64,000 nucleotides of DNA, from NCBI GenBank assembly GCA_012934845.2, contig WNNJ02001739.1, forward strand, positions 558,001 to 622,000, written 5' to 3'. The translations under genes and the position numbers were made by a program. Under the pieces are notes generated by a model, which saw only the letters and a list, made by a program, of their open reading frames with translations, had not been told where the DNA came from and made no database searches. Every line of letters starts with the position of its first letter. The first letter of the stretch is position 1. Positions 34,851-46,520 of this stretch are shown here, piece after piece. Source of the stretch: Pomphorhynchus laevis. Its lineage: Eukaryota; Acanthocephala; Palaeacanthocephala; Echinorhynchida; Pomphorhynchidae.

Positions 34851-37800
34851 TTAATCATCCATAAGATAGTCATATACATAATCTGTATACAGATCATTAG
34901 TAATTGCCGCATCATTAGATTCATTTTGATTGTCCGTAAATTGTCCAGTTTCATCTTGCAATGCTGCGTCTCCTTCAACATTATTGTATTCGTCAAAAAC
35001 AACTGGATTATCTTCCCATGTATTACTATCCGGTGTAGACGAACGCTGATAATATGGATGAACTGCATCCATCTCGTTAATTTCAGTTATATCATTTTCT
35101 TCGGTTTCATCGGTAACATACTGATCATTCACCATGTAATCATTCTGATCGTTCTGATGTTGACCGGCGTCTGAAAACAAAATTATTTGATTAAAAATAT
35201 TAATAATTAGTAAATAATACCTTCATTCCTTTTATAATAAGAATCAGTATAATAAGAATCTTGACTGTCTACAGCTTGTTGACCGGATTCAGAGTGTGGC
35301 GATTCTCGACCACTCCAATGCACCTCGGCATCTCTCGATTCCACATCATTGAAATCAACTTGTCTGTCGTCAGATATGTAATGTTGCTGATGTTGACTGG
35401 CATCCCATGCTGTAGAGGGATCTACCATAGGCTGTTGTCGATCATACTGTTTTAATAAAAACAAAGCGACTGATCCCGATAAGTTAAATTTTAATTATTT
35501 TAACATAAGTGAAATTATAGTTTATGTTTGCATAGAATCAAATCAGCTAACTAAGTCTACGTATTTAATAAAATTATAAAATAAACAAAACATAATAATG
35601 CTAAATCAAAATTTAATAATTAAATAATAAAATAAGTAATTGTTATAAGATTTTTTATAATCAAAATCAAGTTAAAATAAAAAATTGAAATTTAAAATAA
35701 AAGCCATTTTTATTATATTGGTGTGCTTTTATTTTTAAAAAAGTAAATATTCAATTCATCTGGTACGGATTTTTAATTTAGAGATTAATAAAAAAATACG
35801 ATATTTTTAAAATAGAAATATTTAATAAAATGTTTAATATTTAATAAAAGATATTTACTGAAACACAAAAATTTGATAAAATGTTTTTAAGATTCTAAAA
35901 GATACTCGAGGACTTGATGCTTCTAGATTACAATATTATTACTGATAGAATATCTAAATCTAAACGAAATATTAGCTTAGAAAGATTTAATAAAGTATAC
36001 AATTATTTATCTTAAAAATTCGCTCTCTTATCAACTTCAATTCTTGTATGTATCTTAATTCATCGCTTCTTTTCCCTAAAATCGATTACTGCCTTAGCCT
36101 TTTCGCTAATTCTCCAAAATCCATCATCCTACCCCTACAACGCATCATCAACTTCGCCGTTCGAGTGCTCTTTTGTCTCCGTCGCTTCGACCACACATCC
36201 ACATATCTTGCCGAACTCTCCTGGCCCACGATCCACATCCGCATCAAACTCCGCTTCTTCTCGTAACTTTTCGGCTCATCGCTGTCGGCTTTCCATCGTT
36301 CAACAACCTCCCTTTTTTGCGGTCATGTAAGCGTGCGCCGGCACGCATTTGCAATGTAAAAATAAATCTTTGTTTTATCTATTTTTTTTCAGATAATGAA
36401 AATGATTATTATCATGACAATTATAAGATATTATACAATTATTAAGATATCTTTATCTTGTGTAAATTTCTGAAGATGCTATTTTAGTTTAAAGACATTT
36501 TAATTTTAGTTTTTAATTTTAATTCATTAATTTTTGTTGTCGTTCACATATACCTGATTGTTTCTGGATATTTAAAAATTTAAAATACACATCATGATAG
36601 ATATATTTCTATATAAATATGATTATTGTGATGAATTATTTGATAAAATAATTATTGAACTAAATAATTTATAAATGTTTAATTTTTAAATATTGAATAT
36701 TTAGAAATATTCAATAATAACGTACGCCAATAATCTCATTTATATTGTATAAATGAGATTAATATAATACTTACTTGATCAATATATCGGCCGCGAACTT
36801 CCAAAAACACAGACTCTACATCTGACGGATTGCCCGTATTTGCAGCGCACACATACCGTCCACTGTCCGATTCATCAAGATTTTCCAAGTCAATTCGATA
36901 AATATTACGATTTATCAGCTTCTTTGTCTCGGCGTATTTTGATAAATCCTAAATAAATAATCTGATTTAATTATAAAACTTGCTTTCAGTGTTATATTTC
37001 AAAATACTGTTATATTTTTATACAATTTGACATACCATGCCATTCTCGCGTGACCAAGAAGCATCGTATCCTTGTGTAAGCTCACAATCAAAGTGCACGG
37101 ATTCGCCTGCTGATTTCACAGTGTGCTTAGAAGGCGCGTATATGTAAATGTCAAGGTAGTTTGCTCTCCCTGGTTCGAATCTCCTTGGTCCCGGATTATT
37201 ATCTGATCTCCAATCGTAACTTCCTTAAATGTAATAAAACTGTCTCAAATAAAACTGTGGGATGATAAAAATTGAATGGTAATTTTTGTCCTAAATATAA
37301 ATGTGATCGGAACATCGTATTTACACAACATTGTGGATCTGCCAAAGATCCACAATGCCAATAATGTGTCAATATCAGAAATATCAAGTAATATAATAAG
37401 TTTATTATTATATTATCAGTGATCCTGATTCAAAGCAAAGTTTAAAGAATGACCCATAAGCATTTATAAATCTTAACATTTAAAATATAGTGCAGCGAAG
37501 ATTTTGATTTTCGAAATAAAAATACGAGCTATCAGTAATTTTACAGACAAAAATTAAAACTTTTATTAAAATAAAATACTTTTTTAAATGATAATACATC
37601 GAAGTAATCATTAATATTTATTTATTTTATTTAATCACCTAGCTCCTTCGTATATCATTAAACGAGTGCCAAATGCTTGTCTACAATAAACAGAGGAAAT
37701 GTGCCAAATATATATAAAAAGTATCTATAATGGAAGGATCAGTATTTCTGCATATTAGTCTCGGCCTCTTTGGTTGTGTGTGATACCGTAAATCATTTAT

Positions 37801-39367
37801 TGCATAAGATATCCACAAGAGCTTCAACAATACATAAACAGAATTACAATTATATAATTTGCGAGATGCGGTGTAAGGTTTCGATAAATTTGACATAGAC
37901 GAATTTTTGACACACACATACCTCGTGTGTGTCAAAACTGTCACTCTATTGTTCGATGATCAGGTTTGCTGTTTACAAGCAATGTTATTATCCATTATTC
38001 ATTATGGTCTTCCTGCTTTCTGGTCCGATTTAACCTTCTCTACTTTCACACAGATTGTCAATGGAGGTTTGTAAAACGCATCGCAGGCGTATCCCCAAAG
38101 TCTTCTTCTGCCATTTCAGTTTTATCTAACCTTGCTTTCATATGATCAAAATGGAAACAAAATTTTCGGCAATGCGTCAACTTGTATGGAGAGTTTCCAC
38201 ATACGAGTTTTTCTTCATTATTAAGATTAAGCTTCCTAACAACATGGTTATTTCGTTATTTCACTTTTTTAATTTCGTTATCCATTTTGAAATTCGTATA
38301 TTCATTAAATACTCGACAAATATCACGACAATTACGATTGAACAAACAACGCTCAGAGATGGATGGAACGGGTGGAATATTTTCATTGAAGGACTGTAAA
38401 TTTTTATTTTATTTATGCATCCAGATTTTCAATCCATAGCAGAGAGGCACAAATGGATTTTAATAAAAAAAATATATTTGGGCTTATTCACTTGGCCTAA
38501 AATTATTATCATAACTTATTAATAATCTATTGTTGATTACCATAATTATTGATCACATTCAAATCCCAAAAGATAACATTATATTACAGGTAGTTATCTC
38601 TTCTCAGATCAAAATATATATTAGATTATAGGTAGTTATCTTTCCATTAGATTACATGTACTTAATAAATATTTACGTGATTGATATGCGTTGAGTTGAT
38701 AAACGTAAATCCACTCAAAGTTAGCTATGCATTCTTTTTTATCCATCTTTTTGGTTTTCATTTAATACTTTAAATTGGAAGCAGTTCAGGCTTATACTGA
38801 TAATTTTTCGTTTTTTAACTCGCGAACGAATTATCGTCTTAATTATTAACTTAAAATCAAAATTATTTAATAGAAATTTAACGAGTTTGCACTACATCAA
38901 TGCATAATTTATTTTCTAATTTAAAATCAATTGCTCATGTTAATTGAACTTCATTATTATTGTAATTAGTAATTAATTATCTAACAGCAAAGAATGTGCA
39001 TCAAAAATAATCCAGAATATTTACAAAATTTCCAACAGAGTATCTTAAATGATGCCTTTATTTTACAAAACATTTTATCAAAATATTAATTTTTTCTGCT
39101 AAAAATTTATAGACTTTTTCTACTCTCAATATATCCGAAATTTTTAATTTTTAATATACAAACGACATTTTGTAATACAAATAAATTAACTTAAAAATAA
39201 AGAAATATTAATATAGAAAATTATATAAATAAATATAAAAATATATTACGTCTTATACGTATCAGGTTGTCGTTCAATTGTCTTCTGTAATGTGCTATCA
39301 CGGGATATTCCTCCTCTGCATTCAAATAAGTAATAGTGATAATAAAAAGAGCGAATACATGGAACAT
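34851..39367 (-). CDS. Secreted single-Ig-domain protein, five exons
   Basis: Splicing was assembled by eye: exon 1 39,367-39,250, exon 2 37,223-37,036, exon 3 36,948-36,775, exon 4 35,446-35,221, exon 5 35,170-34,851. The lengths (118, 188, 174, 226, 320) sum to 1,026, giving 341 codons plus stop, and every junction keeps phase. Donors include GTATGT (exon 2) and GTAAGT (exon 3); acceptors include TTTTCAG (exon 5). Exon 1 encodes a signal peptide (MFHVFALFIITITYLNA). Exons 2-3 encode one I-set-like immunoglobulin domain: SAGESVHFDCE with the first Cys, SWSREN with the core Trp, then IDLENLDESDSGRYVCAA with the second Cys. Exons 4-5 encode an acidic tail of about 180 residues rich in Asp, Gln, Asn, Ser and Tyr with no Cys; motifs such as DYMVND suit tyrosine sulfation. 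An extracellular or haemolymph protein is likely. The partner is unknown. Introns hold LINE and PLE debris. Confidence 0.85.
35540..35712 (-). repeat. PLE-like tail module in intron 4 upstream flank (intron 3)
   Basis: Carries CAGCTAACTAAGTCTACG, then TAAACAAAACATAATAATG and AAATCAAGTTAAAATAAA, nearly identical to 32,219-32,415. It lies in the intron between exons 3 and 4 of the Ig-domain gene, just upstream of exon 4. High similarity between the two copies suggests they are not very old, or that one derives from the other. Confidence 0.65.
36012..36380 (+). mobile_element. LINE-B 3' fragment in an intron of the Ig gene
   Basis: Matches 61,265-61,520 of LINE-B4 (TCGATTACTGCC, TTTTCGCTAATTCTCC and CCACACATCCACATAT) and then jumps to the LINE-B 3' tail (GTCATGTAAGCGTGCGCC, then ATTTGCAATGTAAAAATAA). 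It is 5'-truncated and lacks about 240 bp that B4 has before the tail. It is in the opposite orientation to the Ig gene. Confidence 0.8.
36465..36575 (+). repeat. Dispersed repeat with a hammerhead-like start
   Basis: Relative of 15,530-15,625: TTTCTGAAGATGCTA, a middle part, TTTTTGTTGTCGTTC, then ATACCTGATTGTTTCTGGA. The GAAA box is not recognisable in this copy. Confidence 0.4.
37960..38430 (+). mobile_element. LINE RT C-terminal remnant (LINE-F)
   Basis: Plus frames read YYGLPAFWSDLT-like residues (about 38,003-38,035), then KRIAGVSPKSSSAIS and SNLAFI (38,075-38,140), and NLYGEFPHTSFSSLL (38,180-38,220). This is the order found after the palm of non-LTR reverse transcriptases. It lies in intron 1 of the Ig-domain gene and is broken by at least two frame changes. 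Confidence 0.55.
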
Positions 39368-39399
39368 TGTAGATGTAATTTTATCACACGCTACAGCTT

Positions 39400-42300
39400 A
39401 ACACAAAATACAAAGATATTGTTAATAAAATATGATTGTTAATATTGGACGAAATAAGCAAAATAATTTTATAATTACCAAACTATTTGTATAATTACCG
39501 TTATTATATTAATAATTCATTATTAAATAATTAATGTTTTTATTGATGTTTTTATCTTGGAATTAAATCACTCGGTAAAATTATAATACGTTTAGATGAC
39601 ACAGTATTAAAATCCTCGAAATTGAAAAAGGATTAAAAAGATTACTAAAAGGAGTATACAAAAAATACTTATTTTAACTCAAGTTTTCTAAAAATTGTCA
39701 ATTACTGAGAATTGATTTGTCAAATTTAGGTAAATTTAATTATGCACTTGAGTTATTGTTTAAGTTCTCGTGAACAGCCTTATCGTCACGCTTGCGCTGA
39801 TGTGAAATCGCTAATAATTCGGCTAGAAAATAATTACAACATTTTGTTTCTTTTTTAATCATCAGATTTAAAAAGATTTAAAAAACTTTAAGAGTAATGA
39901 GTCTAAAAACAATTAAAAAAAGGTATTTAAAAATTTTTTCCATTTGATAATTTAGTAAAAATAATATTTATAATATTTTTAAATTTCAATAATTTTTATA
40001 GTTTACCAATGTGGGGAATTAAACCTCAGATAAGCATTTGAAAGCGTAGATTAAACAATGACATTTTGAAAAATTAATAAATAATAAATATTGTAAAAAT
40101 CAAAATTATATTAACAAATATATTATTCCTATGTTATGTTGCTTCTAATAAGTATCTAGGAAATGTAATAATTTTGTACTATAACATTCAGTGACGTAGC
40201 ATTGTACTAAATGTAATGATTTTACGCACGAAATATTACGATCGATTCGTAATAATCGATTAATTTGTTTTGATCACTGTCGATAAGGCAACAACTGCCA
40301 ATGTATTTTTACGATTACAATGATCTACTCGAATTGCAGTTATTACAAAAAACATTGACTCATCTAAATAGCTTACTAAGTTGGAATCGGGTAATGAGGT
40401 AACCGAAGGAGTAGATGCCATTTTACAAATTGAACGCGAGCTATGCAGAACAATTATAATATATGTTTATGTTGATATTAATAAGCAAACTACAGTACTC
40501 GTCAAAAATGACGGCTGGTTTTGAATAGCTTCTCGCTAGTTAATATCAATATTTAATGCTTGTATTGATAGTTTAACTTGAATCCAAAACAAACATATTT
40601 ACTTGATAGTGAGTTTTCGCTATAAGTTAAATTCGTACTTTAAATAAAAAGTTTTTACAACAAATTGTAAGTTTTGTTTTAGATAATGCTAGCTGGAGCT
40701 AGCGGAATATAATAATAAATTAGTATTTTATTGCTTCAAGCGAGTGAGATATTAATATTTACTTATTATTTATAAGTTAATCAAGTGTTTATAAAAATTT
40801 TTAAATTAAAATATCCTAATCTTTATATTTTCAGCAATTCGGATATTTTATAAGGAAAGAATTTTTGAAATCTCAAATTTATAATTGATCTTTATCTTTA
40901 TGTAATATCTTTAAATATAAATATTATTAAGTCTTTATAGTATAAATATTATAGAGTCTAAAGTTTAATATTATAAAGTTTAAATAACTCAGTGTATAAC
41001 TATTCATACATTTTTTCATCAAAGTGTGTTAATTTATTTATTAAAATATCAAATATATTTGGTTTTAGCTAACCATCGCCATTTACAAGAGAAAAACATT
41101 TAATTGATAATCAAATTAGTATGAACTTAAACTTACATTTGCTTATTAAAGTTATGAGTATTTTCATTAAGTAATTTTAAGGTGAACTGCACATTCAGGA
41201 TAATATATGTCGAATATCAAATTTATTATATTCGATTTTATTAGTTAATTATATTACAATGCATTTTATGTCAAAATGAGCATTATATTACAATGCGCAG
41301 TATATCAAAATGAACATTATATTACAATCCTTCCATTTACAGATTTGCAAATATAATGCAAATTATATAGAAAATAGTAACAAATTCACCATGAAACGTT
41401 TAGACGTGAAACGAAGGGAATTGCTTTTATACGTAATCGTCTGTTAAATGGTAATTACAGCAGATTAGCAATAAACTTATGCAATTCCAATTTGTATAGT
41501 TTATTCAATATATTTAGAAAGTAAAAAATAATGATACCTTCCTTATTTATTCTAGTGTTAATATAAGTAATTACATGGTCAAATTGACACGTAGGATAGG
41601 CTGGTATTACGATAATAAAGATAACATCAACACTTCTCGACAGGATCAACTTGTCCCTCACTAGCCAAGGAATCAACATTTATTATTAATTTCGAAAATT
41701 ATAAGAAATGATTTAATAAATATTATAAAATTAATATTAAATTGTACTTAGCTCCAGCTTTTACACAAGATAACTGGGAAAATTTAGGCTCCCGAAACAT
41801 CCGTGTAATACAGATTTTAATTTAGTATAACTTTAATTATAACTTTAATTTTATTGTATTTGAACCAAAGGTGATGAGGCTAATAAATATCTTCTTTATT
41901 ATTAAACTATTAAACTTTTAGAAAAAAATTAAATTAAATTAAATTAATTTAATTAAAAATAGCAAAATTAAATTATTAATTAATTTAATTAATATTAATT
42001 TAATTAAATTAATTATTAATTATTAATTAAATTATTATAAAATTAAACTACTACATTTTAAAATATTACAAAAACGATTATTTCCATGACGCATTTATGC
42101 TTTTCAAATTTGTTTTCCATCCTCAGCGGCCGACTAAACAAATCGAATCGATTAAATACTTAAAAATAAATTTTAAACAGTGTATTTATAAGTAATGTTT
42201 ACGAAACTCTATCGGGTCAAAATATTACAAATGAAATAGTTGATAAAAATAATTTAATAAATTAAACATTTAATTTATTAATTAAAGATAGCTATAATTA

Positions 42301-43815
42301 CGAAAAAATAAAATTATAAATTATTATAATTTATTAATTTCTAAATAGAACATTAAAAATGTATAATTAAACAATAAATCAGTGAAAAATAAATCATTTG
42401 TAAAATAAGCACTTATTTTACAAATAGGCAATATTTTCAATTAAATTAAGTATTAAATAAAAATTATTACATTTAACTCGTAAATTAAAAATTAAACTAA
42501 AATCGTTTAATAAATTGACGAAGCTTAAAAATAAATCATTTTGAAAAGCCTAATTATTTCTAAAGAGAGCAAAATCTCAGAAATAGCTTACCAAAATAGA
42601 AACTATGCCGAACCGTTGGTATGGATTAGCAAACTTTTTATAAACTCATTGCTCAGTAAAGTTTGTTAGTTATGTTAGCTGATAATGTTTTTTTAATAAA
42701 AATATAAAACTAGTGCCTTCAGGTATTATCTCTAAGCTTACCTTGTCTTTTACACACTACTTGCTTGAATTTATTATTTTCGAAGAGTGTAGTTTCCACA
42801 GATTTTTCCTCTATTGTTATATAAGAGAAGCATTTGTGATTATAAAAATATCGCATACACGTACATCTTTGTTTACCCTTCCCAATGCTCTTCTCAAAAT
42901 TCCCCTATAATACGCTACTAATATTATCCATCTTTTTTCGAAATGTCTCTTCAAGGAATAATTGGTGATATTATCATCGTAATAGATTCGTCTTTACATC
43001 ACAGCTATAGGATCATATCACTGCCATAATAGGTATTTTAGCTATTAAAGTCGATGATGAACAGATAATTGAATACCATGGAGTAAAGCAATTGCGTCCA
43101 CAAATGACATTGGTGAAATAGGAGCGGATAAACTGTGAAATCGAAGAATACCTATTTTCTGTAGGTGAAATGAACCGCACGCAAAAAGCAGATAAGAAGC
43201 CAAGTAAACAGATTTTCTTTAAAAACTAGAAAGCAACAAAATTATCAACCAGCATTAAGATAACTCAACGACTCGTGAAGCATCTAAAACAAAAATTGAC
43301 AACGAATATATGCAGCAAAGACAAAACGTGACCTTCACATTAGAATTTTCCACTTAGCCTACATTCATGCTCCATCAATGCCTCGCTTTTGCAAAACAAT
43401 AAAATTAGCTTTACATTATTTAAATACATTCGAGATTAATTCAGAATATCGAAACTATCGAAAATGCATTTATCTTTTACTAAATAATCTTTTTTATAAA
43501 AATAAAAATTTGACAGGGATAAGGCCAAATGTAGATTAAATGTTACGATGAAGCTACGAAACAAATAGTGCAAATAAATGATCGCTTAGATGTTCATGAT
43601 AATAAGCAGTTTGGATTTCAATAATTATCAAACATTTCAGGACAAAACGTTTTCAGTAAAAACCAAAGTAAGAAATATATCCATCCTGATCTGTATTCTA
43701 AATATTCAAGAACTATCAAGTATAAATGAAAGTTAACAAAATTATTTTGATATTTCGCTAGCAACTCCTAAAAATACATATATTATTTCGTAAATAAAAT
43801 ATATATATAGTTTTA
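39400..43815. other. AT-rich spacer, upstream of the Ig-domain gene
   Basis: No gene recognised. 40,682-40,710 holds GATAATGCTAGCTGGAGCTA, then GCGGAATAT, a hammerhead-like stem with a changed GAAA. 41,225-41,330 repeats ATTATATTACAATGC three times. 43,749-43,770 (minus) holds a further stem plus GAAATATCA. The segment 42,940-43,400 is less AT-rich and may be an old element, but it shows no motif I can name. Confidence 0.5.
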
Positions 43816-43817
43816 TT

Positions 43818-44020
43818 GGAACAAAGAAGAAAATAGTTTTTCTTTATTTGAATAAAATTCAATATTTCGATAGCTTCTGCTATCCTCATAAGGATCAGAA
43901 TAAATGTTTCGTAAACATTTATTCTGATGTATCATTTATTAATCCTGCTGACGATAGCATGAGTTATCAAAATGTTGATTTTTTTCAAATAAAGGAAAGA
44001 TGTTTTCTTCTTTGTTCCCA
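43818..44020. repeat. Foldback element with hammerhead-like motifs in both arms
   Basis: Two arms of about 100 bp are inverted copies of each other. The left starts GGAACAAAGAAGAAAA (43,818) and the right ends TTTTCTTCTTTGTTCC (44,019). The centre is a perfect palindrome, CAGAATAAATGTTT / AAACATTTATTCTG (43,896-43,926). In both arms, read toward the ends, comes GATAGC, a loop, GCTATC or GTTATC, then (G/A)AAAT, preceded on the right by CTGACGA. Outer ends resemble those at 45,688-45,848. No ORF of its own; the frame through it is a by-product. Confidence 0.7.
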
Positions 44021-44029
44021 AAACCTTTA

Positions 44030-45550
44030 TAATCAAAATGGAAGAAGATTATGGGTTTAGTATATATTATCAAAAAAGATGAATTTTTTTATTATTTTTA
44101 AATATTTTTTCTGTTATTTCAGCAGCGCAAACCTCGACATTATAAAAGATTGCATTAATCTTCAGATATACAATTATACTAGTTGGATACAACTTTATAA
44201 AATTATATTTTATGTCAAAACATCAAAATCTATTCTGGATTTAAATTGATGGACAAAATTGATGCTAAATGTAGAACTCAAATAAATTAAAATACAGAAT
44301 GATGTCGAATTTAAATATTTTCGAATAACATAAAAGTTGTTTTAATAAATATTTAAATTATTTTGATTTAAAGTTTATTTATAATAAAATTTTAAATTAT
44401 AAATTTGTAAATGCGAACAATTAAGATTAGCTGGGACACTAGAGATCTTTGAACAACAGGCATTTCAAAGATTTAGATTTTTTTTCAAAGTTTGAATTTT
44501 TATTGACTTTTGTTATTTTTTGATTTGGTTTTCATTTTGGTATAGAGGAAGATAAACATAAAAATATTAAAGTTTGTATTTTCATATTTATTTAAAAAAC
44601 GCTTTTCCATTTAGAGAGTGACCTCCTTTTATCAAAAGAGGTCAGAAGAAAACATAATAATATATACGTATAAACAGATTAAAATCCAGCGTTGATCGAC
44701 ATTAAATGCAAAAATAGAATTACCTTTTTTATATTAATATTAGAACATATTTTGTATTTAATAACCAAATAAAGATTATTAAAATTATATATTTATTAAA
44801 CTTACAAGGCTTGTTTATCCGGCTAACCAGCAAATGGGTCCCTTAAAAATAAACGTTATATTGTCTCATAAAATTTGTAACGAGTTTTCACCGCTGCCGT
44901 ACAGCAAAATCAACTGTAAAAAAGATAGCAAAATCAACTGTAAAAGACAACCGCTTTTATCGAAATTTATTATTTCCTTATACTTTGAACTTTTGCGAGC
45001 TTCGTGGTAATTGAATGCGCTGGATGACGACCGTAAATACGAAATGGTGGGGTTGCTCAAAGATGTCAGCTCGAATCGACCTTCGTATAGTCCCTTAAGA
45101 ACCTAGAAGATCCTCAGTGTGCATGATATTTAACTTTCACATATAACCATTTCAGATTTTAATTTAATAGGTATTTAAAAACAAACAATAACATCAAAGC
45201 AAAATCAAGAGTGGACATGGAAATCGCTATTATGGTTTATTCAATAATAATATAAGTATTAGATATTGTCGTTTAACTACTTTTCAAATGATATTTTTAT
45301 CCCTCTAAGTAAAAATATCACAAATATCAGTTAAATAACTTTAATTAAATTGAAATCAGAAATTGAAATACTTTACTAACGTTTGATGGTATTTTTAAAT
45401 GATGTTTAAAAATGGTATTAAAATTATATTTCAGACATTATTTTTTCTTGTGATGTTTAATAATATAATAATTCCAATATTTAAGAACAAACAGCTATAC
45501 TAACTTGTAAGACGAACACTTACTGAAGAGTTAACGAAAAGAGAAAGTTG
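44030..45550. other. AT-rich spacer without recognised genes
   Basis: A small tandem duplication at about 44,902-44,955 repeats AGCAAAATCAACTGTAAAA. The frame across 44,866-45,060 has no family motif. No gene is called. Confidence 0.5.
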
Positions 45551-45554
45551 AACA

Positions 45555-45593
45555 CTTCAAGAAGAGAAAGTTGTTTCCTTTCTCTTCTTGAAG
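45555..45593. repeat. Perfect 16-bp inverted repeat
   Basis: CTTCAAGAAGAGAAAG, a 7-bp loop, then CTTTCTCTTCTTGAAG. A strong hairpin in transcripts of either strand; not followed by a T run that would suggest a terminator in any relevant sense. Confidence 0.85.
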
Positions 45594-45687
45594 AGAAAGG
45601 AAAAAAATGTGTTGACTTTCTGGATCGAATGTACATCCAGTTTTTTTAAATAGTTGGTAATGATCCATTATTGATGAGGAACTTTTG

Positions 45688-45848
45688 GAGCTGGATCAAA
45701 GAATATAGGAAAACTTTATTTAATATTTCGCTAACCTCTGTCGGCATCTTCAGAAAATTACAAGATGAAGATGCTAACATCCTCTGAAGATGATAGCAGA
45801 GGTTGCGAAATATCAAATAAAATTTTCATTCTTTCTTTGATCCAGCTC
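45688..45848. repeat. Foldback element with hammerhead-like motifs
   Basis: Arms of about 70 bp: left GAGCTGGATCAAAGAATAT, then TTTATTTAATATTTCGC; right GCGAAATATCAAATAAA, then TTTGATCCAGCTC. In the right arm the order CTCTGAAGATGATAGC, AGAGGTTGCGAAATAT gives CTGAAGA, a stem, then GAAA. The left arm read on the minus strand gives CTGAAGATGCCGACAG, AGGTTAGCGAAATAT. The two foldbacks (here and 43.8 kb) share the layout and the GGA(T/A)CAAAGAA ends, so they form a family. Confidence 0.7.
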
Positions 45849-46124
45849 AAAACATTCGGTACATCCAATCTTCTGCTTTTTCAAAGATTGTGATTGGGAG
45901 CACTATTTGGCGAGAAAATTCAAGGAATTGTTTAGAATTTAGTAGAGACACCACTTACTTCTCGAATATGTTAGAGGGTATAACTTTCAAAGTTTCAAAA
46001 AGAACAATGACTACTTTGTTTCTAGGTTGTATATCCACGATAACTTTAAGAGCAAATAATTGAAGTAGATTAAAAAAATGAGTATAAGTAGGTCAAAATA
46101 GATTGAATGTACGATATTAAAGAA

Positions 46125-46520
46125 TGTGACGTATGGAACCTTGTTCGAGTTAAAATATCTAATAGTTTGGTGTATCAAAGTAAACTGTTTACATGTGGGT
46201 TTTGTTCATCGGTAAAACTTTTACAGCTATCCTGCTCCTCCACTGCTGTCCTCACACAAGACCTCTAGAACCGACACTGTTTTTGACATTTCCATCGCAT
46301 CAATACCTGAATTCGCATCGTATAATCTTATTCTGGAACATACGCTCACATACACACCTGGTTCAACTATGGATAAAACTTCCATTCATCTTCAAAACCT
46401 AACAATGCAAACGGTAAAGCTTTCCATATCGTACCAACCTCTTTCTTATTACTCACAAATTTAAATACCTCTAATACTTCGTTCTTTTCTTCACGTACTT
46501 CTTATTCTACCTCCCCGTAG
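46125..46520 (+). mobile_element. LINE-B 5'/ORF1 fragment
   Basis: Direct-repeat relative of 48,150-48,540: TGACGTATGGAACCTTG, TTCGAGTTAAAATATCTAAT, ACAGCTATCCTGCTCCTCC and CTTCACGTACTTCTTA occur in the same order. More diverged than the copies at 48 and 63 kb. No 3' part is present, so it is not a usual 5'-truncated LINE copy. Confidence 0.75.

Noticed and set aside
34839-35455. Plus-strand hydrophobic ORFs over the exons at 34.8-35.5 kb
   Set aside because: These are antisense readings of the acidic Asp/Asn/Gln-rich exons, which naturally give Ile/Val-rich frames.
37160-37195. tRNA B box (GGTTCGAATCTCC)
   Set aside because: It lies inside exon 2 of the Ig-domain gene; no A box or cloverleaf surrounds it.
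43848-44060. 70-codon plus-strand ORF
   Set aside because: It runs through both arms of the foldback element and has no family motif.
45555-45593. Transcription terminator hairpin
   Set aside because: Strong hairpin, but there is no adjacent gene and no reason to expect intrinsic termination in a eukaryotic nuclear genome.
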